A DNA stretch of 55,623 nucleotides from Planctomycetota bacterium (GTDB lineage Bacteria; Planctomycetota; Planctomycetia; JALXBF01): contig JALXBF010000106.1 in the NCBI GenBank assembly GCA_026991575.1, positions 1 to 55,623 of the forward strand, in the 5' to 3' direction. This document shows positions 27,746 through 35,468 of this stretch, one piece after another (position 1 is the first letter of the stretch; each line of letters begins with the position of its first letter). The notes beneath the pieces were generated by a model, which had not been told where the DNA came from, did no database searches, and saw nothing but the letters and a program-made list of their open reading frames with translations. The translations under genes were made by a program, and so were the position numbers.

Positions 27746-29227
27746 ATGGTCCATTCGTCACGACCGCTGTACGGAGCGTCGCTGGCACTTTTGACGGACC
27801 TCTACGAGCTAACCATGGCCTACGGCTACTGGAAAGCCGGCATGGCCGACTGGTGGGCAACGTTTCATGTAACGTTCCGCAAGAACCCGTTTCACGGCAG
27901 CTACGCCGTAGCCTGCGGCCTGCACTCGGTCATCGACTTCGTCGAAAGCCTGCACTTCAGCGAGGACGATCTCGAGTATCTCGCCTCGTTGCGCGGCCAC
28001 GACGGCACGCCGCTCTTCGACGACGACGGATTTCTCGACTATCTCAGCCGACTCACGTTCCAGGGCGACCTTGACGCAGTCCCTGAAGGTACCGTCATCT
28101 GTGCCAACGAACCGCTGGTTCGGGTCTGCGCCCCGCTGCCTCAGGCTCAGATCCTGGAAACCGCTTTGCTGACCCTGCTGAACTTCCAGACCCTGATTGC
28201 CACCAAAGCCGCCCGCGTCTCGCTGGCCGCCGACGGCGACCCGGTCCTGGAGTTCGGCTTACGCCGTGCGCAGGGAATCGACGGCGGCGTCAGCGAAGCA
28301 CGGGCAGCGTATGTGGGCGGCTGCTTCGGTACGTCGAACGTGCTGGCCGGCAAGCTCTTCGGAATCCCGGTACGTGGCACTGTGGCCCATAGCTGGATCA
28401 TGGCGTTCGACGACGAACTGGAGGCATTCCGGCGCTATGCAGAGGCGATGCCTAACAACGTCATCCTCCTGGTCGACACCTACGACACACTGACCGGCGT
28501 TCGGCATGCGATCGAGATCGGGCGACAGCTCCGTGCACGCGGCCAGCGTCTCATCGGCATCCGACTCGATTCGGGCGACCTGGCCGAGCTGAGCAAACAG
28601 GCCCGACGTATGCTGGACGAAGCCGGCTTGACCGACGTAGCCATCGTGGCTAGCAGCGAGTTGGACGAGTACGCCATCGCTGAGCTCAAGCGCAAGGGAG
28701 CCCCGATCCAGATCTGGGGCGTCGGCACCAAGCTAGCGGTGGCATACGATCAGCCGGCTCTCGGTGGCGTCTACAAGCTTGCGGCGGTGCGGCGACCAGG
28801 AGGCCAGTGGGAACCGCGGATCAAGTTGAGCGAAGAGCCGATCAAGATCTCGCATCCGGGACGCATACAGGTACGCCGCTATGCCCGCGACGGTCGCTGG
28901 GCTGTCGATGTCCTCTACGACGTCTCCGAACCGGAACCGTCCCGGCCCGTCGTCGACTTCTACCATCCTGGGCGCACGATCGATCTAGCCGGCCTACAGG
29001 ACTGCGGCGAGCTGCTGGTACCAGTCTTTCGCGGCGGCAAGCTGGTCTATGAGCGGCCGGCGTTGCCGGAAATCCAGCAACGGTGTCGGGAGCAGCTCCG
29101 GCGCCTGCCGGAGGCGGTACGACGGTTCGCCGCGCCGGAGCCTTACCCGCTGGGCGTTTCGGCTCGGATGCAACGCACGAAAGAGGAATGCATCCGGCGG
29201 GCTCGCGCACGGCTGAGGCAGCCATAG
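27746..29227 (+). CDS. pncB: nicotinate phosphoribosyltransferase
   Basis: 493 residues. It converts nicotinate and PRPP to nicotinate mononucleotide in NAD salvage. The family run is clear: ALLTDLYELTMAYGYWKAG at the start, FRKNPFHGSYAVACG, LEFGLRRAQGIDGG (about 170), GGCFGTSNVLAGKLFGIPVRGTVAHSW (about 190-217, with the catalytic His region), LVDTYDTLTGV, GIRLDSGDLAEL and WGVGTKLAVAYDQPALGGVYKL. It has the length of the longer bacterial NAPRT. It stands alone, with a 139-base gap to the 5' end of the upstream open frame. No NAD-pathway partner is in the window. Confidence 0.95.
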   Translation: MVHSSRPLYGASLALLTDLYELTMAYGYWKAGMADWWATFHVTFRKNPFHGSYAVACGLHSVIDFVESLHFSEDDLEYLASLRGHDGTPLFDDDGFLDYLSRLTFQGDLDAVPEGTVICANEPLVRVCAPLPQAQILETALLTLLNFQTLIATKAARVSLAADGDPVLEFGLRRAQGIDGGVSEARAAYVGGCFGTSNVLAGKLFGIPVRGTVAHSWIMAFDDELEAFRRYAEAMPNNVILLVDTYDTLTGVRHAIEIGRQLRARGQRLIGIRLDSGDLAELSKQARRMLDEAGLTDVAIVASSELDEYAIAELKRKGAPIQIWGVGTKLAVAYDQPALGGVYKLAAVRRPGGQWEPRIKLSEEPIKISHPGRIQVRRYARDGRWAVDVLYDVSEPEPSRPVVDFYHPGRTIDLAGLQDCGELLVPVFRGGKLVYERPALPEIQQRCREQLRRLPEAVRRFAAPEPYPLGVSARMQRTKEECIRRARARLRQP

Positions 29228-29602
29228 CCACGACGAACACAGAGCAGGCGGACCAGCGAATGCTCCCGCCGCAGGCTATCGCACGGTGGCGCGCTGCCGT
29301 GATACTCCGCATCCGCGTAAGTCGTGCGATCGGAGCAGCATAGGCATGCTCGTCCGCGACAACGCAACGCCTCCGTTCTCAAGCACGGAAAAACCACCGG
29401 ATCGAAGCGATCAGGCGTACGTCCGTGACGCCCAGCGCGCAGACGCGGCCCCCCGGGCAGGGCATGCCACCCCGCTGCGGGAACACTACCCGGTCACGCG
29501 GGCACATGTTAACATACGTAAGAGTTCCGCTGGTTCGGTGCGGCCCGCCGAGCAACCAACCAGGGCAATCCCTCCGTCGCACAGCCCCAGAGGTACTGTG
29601 TC
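29228..29602. other. gap of 375 bases ahead of the LRR gene
   Basis: No supported gene. Frames crossing it lack start signals and family character. An AT-richer patch at about 29507-29522 (CATGTTAACATACG) is the only promoter-like spot, about 85 bases before the next ATG, without a recognisable -35. Confidence 0.35.
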
Positions 29603-30550
29603 ATGGTCGTCGGAACACGCCTTCTCACGCTGCTGACCTGCCTGATACTGGTCTCGTCCATCACTGCTCGGGGCCAAGAGAAGAAACAGGCCGACAAGCC
29701 AAAGGAGCAGGCCAAACCGGCTCAGAAGGACAAGCAGGCGTCTAAGCCGAAGAGTATCTTCAAGGACAAGAATCTCGAAGCAGCCGTACGGCGGTACGTG
29801 TTCGAGAAACGCTTCAGTGACGCGCCGATCACGGCCGAGGACGTAAAGCACATTTCCTCCATCATCGCACGCAACAAGGGCATCAAGGACCTGTCGGGCC
29901 TGGAGCACTGCGTAAACCTGGCCGAACTGGACCTGGCCGGCAACGAGATCACGGACCTGACGCCGATCCAGAACCTGGACCTCATCCAGCTCCTGGACAT
30001 CTCACGCAACAAGGTCAAGGATCTCAGGCCTTTGGCCAAGTTGAAGAATCTCCAGTATCTCAACGCAGAGTACAACCAGATTGAAGACATCTCGGTCATC
30101 AAAGAGTTACCGAACCTGAACTCGCTGTACCTGTCGTACAACAAGATCAAAGACATTCGACCTGTGGCCGGGGCGAAGAAGCTGTGGAGCCTGTACTTGC
30201 GAGGCAACCTGATCCAGGACATCATCCCGCTGAAGGATCTGGTTTACCTGGCCAATCTCGACCTGGCTGAGAACCGCATTGAGGATATTCGTGCGCTGGA
30301 AGGCATGCGTGAACTCCGCTTTCTGTTCCTGGAACACAACCGCATCAAGGACCTGTCGCCGCTGGTGAAGGCCATGCAACGGGATGTGTCCGGCCCGCGG
30401 GTCATGGCACCGTTTCTGAAGCTATTCGTCTACGGCAACCCCCTGTCCGACGAAGCGAAGAAACAGATCGAGACGCTGCGTAAGCTGGGTGTCCGTGTTT
30501 ATGATGAGCCGCTCAAGAAAGGGAACCAGAACGGGAAGGACAAGAAGTAG
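29603..30550 (+). CDS. secreted leucine-rich-repeat protein (internalin-like repeats)
   Basis: 315 residues. A signal peptide (LLTLLTCLILVSSITARG) is followed by a Lys/Gln-rich linker (about 23-50), a cap (NLEAAVRRYVFEK ... ITAEDVKHISS) and seven tandem repeats of exactly 22 residues (66 bases each), about residues 109-262. Unit examples are NLAELDLAGNEITDLTPI, NLQYLNAEYNQIEDISVI and ELRFLFLEHNRIKDLSPL. The consensus LxxLxLxxNxIxDIxPL is the SDS22/internalin type. A basic Lys-rich tail ends the chain. A solenoid binding protein outside the membrane is likely; the ligand is unknown. AGAGGT lies eight bases before ATG. The ROK gene follows 41 bases on. Confidence 0.85.
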   Translation: MVVGTRLLTLLTCLILVSSITARGQEKKQADKPKEQAKPAQKDKQASKPKSIFKDKNLEAAVRRYVFEKRFSDAPITAEDVKHISSIIARNKGIKDLSGLEHCVNLAELDLAGNEITDLTPIQNLDLIQLLDISRNKVKDLRPLAKLKNLQYLNAEYNQIEDISVIKELPNLNSLYLSYNKIKDIRPVAGAKKLWSLYLRGNLIQDIIPLKDLVYLANLDLAENRIEDIRALEGMRELRFLFLEHNRIKDLSPLVKAMQRDVSGPRVMAPFLKLFVYGNPLSDEAKKQIETLRKLGVRVYDEPLKKGNQNGKDKK

Positions 30551-30591
30551 CATGCCGTCGCCGGCGGCGGCCAGGACAGTGGGAAGTAGCG

Positions 30592-31626
30592 ATGGCCACA
30601 GGATCCGTCACGCCCCCGTTCTACGTGGGTATCGATCTCGGCGGCACCTTGATCAAAGCCGGTGTTGTGGATGACGCCGGCAAGCCGCTACTGGAGGAGC
30701 CGGTCGCAGTGCTTACGGAGGCTGACCGGGGCGCGGAGATCAGCCTGGAGAACATGGCCAGGGCTGCCGAGCAGGCGGTGGCGCGCGCTGGTGTCCGCTG
30801 GGACGATGTTGCCGCCGTCGGACTGGGGTCGCCGGGCACCATGGACATTCCCGCCGGGAAGCTGCTGGAGCCGGTGAACCTGCGCGGCCCTGGTTGGCAG
30901 AACTTTCCGATTCGGGATCGGTTGGCCCAGCGGCTCGGCAAGCCGGTGGCGTTTCAGAATGATGCCAACGCGGCCGCTTACGGCGAGTATTGGGCGGGTG
31001 TCGGTCGGGGTGTGCACAGCCTGGTGCTGTTCACGCTGGGTACCGGCATCGGCTGTGGCATCGTCATCGATGACCAGATTGTCGAGGGGCGTCACAGCCA
31101 CGGGGCCGAGTGTGGCCATGTGGTCATCTGCATGCGTCAGGAGGGCCATCCGCTGCCTCGCCAGTGTGGCTGCGGGCGATACGGCTGCCTGGAGGCGTAC
31201 GCGTCGGCCACGGCGCTGGAGAAACGGGCAGCGGAAGGGCTGGCAGCCGGAGCCGACACGCGCCTGAGGGAGTTCTGGGAGGCGACCCCCGCGGAGGATC
31301 GAGCCCGACTCATCGACCAACTCAGCAAGGAGGGCGACGCCTTTTGCCGCAAGCTTATGCGTGAGACGGCGTATTACCTGGCCGTCGGTGCCACCAACCT
31401 GATGCACACGATCGACCCGGACATGGTCGTCTTCGCCGGCGGCATGACGCGCTCGGGCGAGCAGTTCCTAGAGTGGATCCGCGAGGACATCCGCCGGCTG
31501 GCCTTCCCCACCCCGGCCGAAAAGACTAAGGTACTCTACGGCGTGCTGGGCAACTCGGCTGGTTTCGTCGGTGCGGCCGGGTGGGCACGTCGTCAGCACC
31601 GGCGTGGACTGCTAACAGGCTGCTAG
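30592..31626 (+). CDS. ROK-family sugar kinase (glucokinase-like)
   Basis: 344 residues. ATP loop GIDLGGTLIKAGVVD (about 9-23), VGLGSPGTMD, catalytic Asp in FQNDANAAAYGEY (about 122-134), LGTGIGCGIVIDD (about 149-161), and the ROK zinc motif HGAECGHVV ... CGCGRYGCLEAYAS (about 175-208). This is a full ROK kinase, and the zinc set argues for kinase rather than repressor, since there is no N-terminal HTH. It probably phosphorylates glucose or a related hexose in the cytosol; the exact sugar is not readable. It follows the LRR gene by 41 bases. The window's other sugar genes (galK, MurK fusion) are not linked to it. Confidence 0.9.
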   Translation: MATGSVTPPFYVGIDLGGTLIKAGVVDDAGKPLLEEPVAVLTEADRGAEISLENMARAAEQAVARAGVRWDDVAAVGLGSPGTMDIPAGKLLEPVNLRGPGWQNFPIRDRLAQRLGKPVAFQNDANAAAYGEYWAGVGRGVHSLVLFTLGTGIGCGIVIDDQIVEGRHSHGAECGHVVICMRQEGHPLPRQCGCGRYGCLEAYASATALEKRAAEGLAAGADTRLREFWEATPAEDRARLIDQLSKEGDAFCRKLMRETAYYLAVGATNLMHTIDPDMVVFAGGMTRSGEQFLEWIREDIRRLAFPTPAEKTKVLYGVLGNSAGFVGAAGWARRQHRRGLLTGC

Positions 31627-31769
31627 GCCGCTGCCTCGATGGGCAGCCGACGCAGCCGCCTGGTCATCCGGACACGCCGTCTCGATTAGCGACGGCTGTC
31701 TACCGGCTCCATCCGTACGCGCAGGGCGCTGCGTCCCGGCACTGGGACGGGACCGGTTACCGGGCCGTC

Positions 31770-31775
31770 TAGAAT
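31770..31775 (+). promoter_or_regulatory. TAGAAT, possible -10 element ahead of lepA
   Basis: The hexamer is five of six to TATAAT and lies 45 bases before the lepA ATG. No -35 is seen at 17 bases. The same hexamer occurs ahead of rsgA, feoA and tRNA-Ser. Confidence 0.3.
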
Positions 31776-31820
31776 GAGCAGAGGGTAGGCAGCCGAGGTG
31801 TTCTCCTTCTTCGAGCAACA

Positions 31821-33629
31821 ATGGACGTCCCTCAGGACCGAATCCGCAACTTCTGCATCGTCGCGCACATTGACCACGGCAAGAGCACACTGGCCGACCA
31901 ACTCCTGCTCCAGACGGGCGCGATTTCGCTGCGCGAGTTCCGCGAGCAGGTGCTCGATGACATGGATCTGGAGCGAGAGCGGGGCATCACGATCAAGGCC
32001 AGTGCCGTGACACTCTATCCGGAGATTGACGGCGTCCGCTATGAGCTGAACCTGATCGACACCCCCGGCCACGTCGACTTCCACTACGAAGTGTCACGTG
32101 CGCTGGCCGCCTGCGAGGGTGCTGTGCTGTTAGTGGATGCAACCCAGGGCGTTCAGGCTCAGACGGTGGCCAACGCCTATGCTGCGCTAGAAGCGGATCT
32201 GGTCATTGTGCCCGCGATCAACAAGATTGACCTCGCGCAGGCCCGGCCTGAGGAGGTCGCCGAGGAGATGGATCAGACGCTGGGGATCAAGCCCGAGGAG
32301 ATCCTCTACACCAGCGGGCGGACGGGCCAGGGAGTTCCCGAACTGTTGCGGGCGATCGTCGACCGGGTACCGGCGCCGCAGGGTGATCCGAGCGCGCCGC
32401 TTCGTGCCCTCGTATTCGACTCGCAGTTTGACGAGTATCGCGGCGTGGTGCTGTACGTTCGTGTCAAGGAGGGCACGCTGCGCGTTGGCCAGTCGATCCG
32501 ACTGATGCAGGCAGAGCGAAACTACGAAGTGCTGGAACTGGGCAGGCTCAGACCGCGGCGCACCAAGTGCGACGTGCTCCGCGCCGGGCAGGTCGGCTAC
32601 GTCGTCGCCAACATCAAGGCGATCCAGGACGTGCACATCGGCGACACCATCACGGACGCCGAGCGCCCGGCGGCCCGGCCGCTGCCGGGCTACCGGCGTC
32701 CCAAGCCAATGGTATTCTGTGGCCTGTACCCCGCGCAGCAGACGGAGTTCGAGGACCTGCGCAAGGCGCTGGAACGGCTGGCGTTGAACGATTCGAGCTT
32801 TGTCTTTGAGCCGGAGACGTCCGAAGCACTCGGGTTCGGGTTCCGGTGCGGCTTCCTGGGCATGCTGCACATGGAAATCATCCAGCAGCGGCTCGAACGG
32901 GAAAGCGGCCTGCAGCTGGTGCAGACCGCGCCGACGGTGACCTACGAGGTCGAAACGACGCGCGGCGAGGTGCTGCACATCACTAGTCCCGCGAAGCTGC
33001 CCGACCCGAGCGTGATCCGGGAAATCCGGGAACCGATCGTGAAGGTTTCTTTCATTGTGCCCAGCGAATCAATCGGCGCCATCATGACGCTCTGCGCCGA
33101 TCGGCGCGGCCGCTACGTGCACACCGAGTACCTGGGCCCGGCCCGGGCGTTGCTCGAATATGAGCTCCCGCTGTCGGAGGTCATCTACGACCTGTACGAC
33201 CGCCTGAAGTCGGCCACGCGGGGTTACGGCACGATGGACTACGAGTTCGTAGGCTATCGTGCGTCGGACCTCGTCAAGCTCGATATCCTCGTAGCAGGAA
33301 AACGCGTCGACGCGTTGTCGATCATCGTACACCGCAGTCAGGCCCAACGCCGTGGCCGAGCGTTGGTTAAGAAGCTGCGGGAGGAGATCGACCGGCATCA
33401 GTTCGAGGTGGTGATCCAGGCGGCGATTGGCAGTCGGGTCATAGCCCGCGAGAGCATCCCGGCGCTGCGCAAGAACGTCACGGCGAAGTGCTACGGCGGC
33501 GACATCACACGGAAGCGGAAACTGTGGGCGAAGCAGCGTGAGGGCAAGAAACGGCTCAAGCAGATCGGTCGCGTGGAAATCCCACAGGAAGCGTTTCTTG
33601 CCGTGCTCCGCGCCGACGAGGATCGCTAG
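31821..33629 (+). CDS. lepA: elongation factor 4 (back-translocating GTPase LepA)
   Basis: 602 residues, the family length. Translational GTPase motifs: G1 AHIDHGKSTLADQ (about 15-27), G2 ERERGITIKAS, G3 DTPGHVDFHYE (about 77-87), G4 INKIDLAQA (about 133-141). The LepA-specific C-terminal domain shows as NVTAKCYGGDITRKRKLWAKQREGKKRLKQ near the end (given in part), including GGDITRKRKLW. It binds ribosomes and affects initiation and stalled elongation. The signal peptidase I gene starts 24 bases after the stop. The lepA-lepB order is known in many bacteria, so one transcript is likely. Confidence 0.97.
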   Translation: MDVPQDRIRNFCIVAHIDHGKSTLADQLLLQTGAISLREFREQVLDDMDLERERGITIKASAVTLYPEIDGVRYELNLIDTPGHVDFHYEVSRALAACEGAVLLVDATQGVQAQTVANAYAALEADLVIVPAINKIDLAQARPEEVAEEMDQTLGIKPEEILYTSGRTGQGVPELLRAIVDRVPAPQGDPSAPLRALVFDSQFDEYRGVVLYVRVKEGTLRVGQSIRLMQAERNYEVLELGRLRPRRTKCDVLRAGQVGYVVANIKAIQDVHIGDTITDAERPAARPLPGYRRPKPMVFCGLYPAQQTEFEDLRKALERLALNDSSFVFEPETSEALGFGFRCGFLGMLHMEIIQQRLERESGLQLVQTAPTVTYEVETTRGEVLHITSPAKLPDPSVIREIREPIVKVSFIVPSESIGAIMTLCADRRGRYVHTEYLGPARALLEYELPLSEVIYDLYDRLKSATRGYGTMDYEFVGYRASDLVKLDILVAGKRVDALSIIVHRSQAQRRGRALVKKLREEIDRHQFEVVIQAAIGSRVIARESIPALRKNVTAKCYGGDITRKRKLWAKQREGKKRLKQIGRVEIPQEAFLAVLRADEDR

Positions 33630-33653
33630 CGAGAACGTTCTGGACAAGCCCCG

Positions 33654-35468
33654 ATGAGTGGTTACAGCGGATCAAGAGCAAACGAGCAGGGTACCTCGGG
33701 ACCGTCACTGCTGGAGAAGCTGCGCCGCGTGCAGAAGACCGACCGGGACACTTCGGCGCGCGAGGAGGTGCAGGCCGGCGGCGCCCGCGAGTTCATCGAG
33801 AGCGTGGTGATCGCGCTGGTGCTGGCCTTCCTATTCCGCACCTACGAAGCCGAAGCATTCGTCATCCCCACCGGCTCCATGGCCCCCACCCTGATGGGCC
33901 GTCACCGGGACGTGGTCTGTAACCAGTGCGGCTTCCCGTACCAGGTTAGCGCCAGTGAGGAGGTAGGCGAGTACGGCAACCTGCTGCATCCGAGTTTCTG
34001 GATCGCCTACAGCCGCTGCCCCAACTGTCAGTTCGTCAACGACATTCGCAACAGCCAGCCGTTCAACGGCGACCGCATCCTGGTCTTTAAGTTCCCCTAC
34101 GACCTGGGCTGGCTGCTGCCCGAGCGGGCTGCTCGGCCGCAGCGTTGGGACGTGATCGTGTTCAAGTACCCTGAGGAGCCCGAGACGAACTACATCAAAC
34201 GGCTGGTGGTGCTGCCGGGTGAGCAGCCGGCCATCTACAACGGCGATGTTTATGTACGCCGAAGCGAAGGGGACCCGTACCGGATTCTGCGGAAACCACC
34301 GCACAAGATCCGGGCGATGCGTCAGGTCGTCTACGACAATAACTACATCCCTGCCGATTGGATCCGTCGCAACTGGCCGCTTCGCTGGCAACTGGAGCCC
34401 CCTTCCGCAGGGGAGATGTTCGACAACGGGAGGCGTTTCCGCGTGGTTGCAACGGGAGAGCGGAACACGGCCACGTTGCGGTACCATCACCTCACAACCG
34501 TGCGGACAACTGCCGAAGACCCCGAGCCGCCCAAGCACAGGCTGGTGCTGGACGAGTACGGCTACGACAACGGGCTGACAACCGGCCAGTTCATGGGCGG
34601 CCACATGCGACACCTGCGGCAGCACTGGGTGCCTGACCTCGGACTGGCCGCCACCGTGACGCTGCCGGAGATCCGCGGTAGCTTTGCGATCGAGATCGTC
34701 AAAGCGGGCGAGCGGTTCACCTGCACGTTTGACCTCGACAGTGGCGCCGCCCTCTTGCGCCGCGGCGACCGCGAGTTAGGCAGGGCCGAACACGGCATCA
34801 GCAAGCCGGGCAGCTGGCCGGTAGAAATGTACAACTTCGACTCGCAGCTAACCGTCATCGTGGACGGTAAGCCGATTTTCGGGGATGGGGTCCCGTATGA
34901 CGGCATCGGGCTGACGCCGGTGAAGCCGCCCACCCAATCAGACACGACACCGGTTGCACTCCATTTCCGTGGTTGTGAAGCTGAAATCACGGACCTCGTG
35001 GTCTACCGCGACATCTACTACACGCACGGCGACGGCTACGATGCGGCCTGGGAGTTGACCGACGAAGAGGCAGGAGACCCAGCCGAGTGGCACCGGCTCG
35101 CAGCCGTCGAACCGCGTGAATTTCCTCGCCTGGGCCCGGACGAATTCATGATGCTCGGTGACAACAGCCCCAAGAGCAAGGACAGCCGCGCATGGCTGGA
35201 GGGTGCCGAGGCGTGGCTCGGCTCGCTCCCGGACATGGATCAGTACAGTCTCGAACAGCGGCGGCAGATCGTGGCCGAGCGGCGGGGTGGTGAGGTGGTT
35301 TCGGCACGGAACTTCTTCGTGCACCGCCGCCTGCTGGTAGGCAGGGCGTTCTTCATCTACTGGCCACACGGCAAACCGTTCCGATGGTCGATCCCGTTGG
35401 GTAGCCACCCCGGCGCGGTTCGGATCCCGTTCTATCCTCAGATCAGCCGCATGCGGTTCATTCGGTAA
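33654..35468 (+). CDS. lepB: signal peptidase I with zinc-ribbon-like and large beta insertions
   Basis: 604 residues, about twice a usual type I leader peptidase. A basic, Ser/Gly-rich N-terminus (1-45) leads to a single membrane helix (IESVVIALVLAFLFRTY, 48-64). Box B is AFVIPTGSMAPTL with Ser about 75, box D/E NYIKRLVVLPGE has Lys about 182, and the C-terminal GDNS motif falls at about 500-503 (MLGDNSPKSKDSR), so the Ser-Lys dyad is complete. Two insertions stand out. Between Ser and Lys, CNQC (89-92) and CPNC (122-125) form a likely zinc ribbon. Between Lys and GDNS there are about 250 extra residues, largely beta and possibly a LamG-like sandwich. It cleaves Sec/Tat signal peptides outside the membrane. 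Its end overlaps the opposite gene by 11 bases. Confidence 0.93.
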   Translation: MSGYSGSRANEQGTSGPSLLEKLRRVQKTDRDTSAREEVQAGGAREFIESVVIALVLAFLFRTYEAEAFVIPTGSMAPTLMGRHRDVVCNQCGFPYQVSASEEVGEYGNLLHPSFWIAYSRCPNCQFVNDIRNSQPFNGDRILVFKFPYDLGWLLPERAARPQRWDVIVFKYPEEPETNYIKRLVVLPGEQPAIYNGDVYVRRSEGDPYRILRKPPHKIRAMRQVVYDNNYIPADWIRRNWPLRWQLEPPSAGEMFDNGRRFRVVATGERNTATLRYHHLTTVRTTAEDPEPPKHRLVLDEYGYDNGLTTGQFMGGHMRHLRQHWVPDLGLAATVTLPEIRGSFAIEIVKAGERFTCTFDLDSGAALLRRGDRELGRAEHGISKPGSWPVEMYNFDSQLTVIVDGKPIFGDGVPYDGIGLTPVKPPTQSDTTPVALHFRGCEAEITDLVVYRDIYYTHGDGYDAAWELTDEEAGDPAEWHRLAAVEPREFPRLGPDEFMMLGDNSPKSKDSRAWLEGAEAWLGSLPDMDQYSLEQRRQIVAERRGGEVVSARNFFVHRRLLVGRAFFIYWPHGKPFRWSIPLGSHPGAVRIPFYPQISRMRFIR

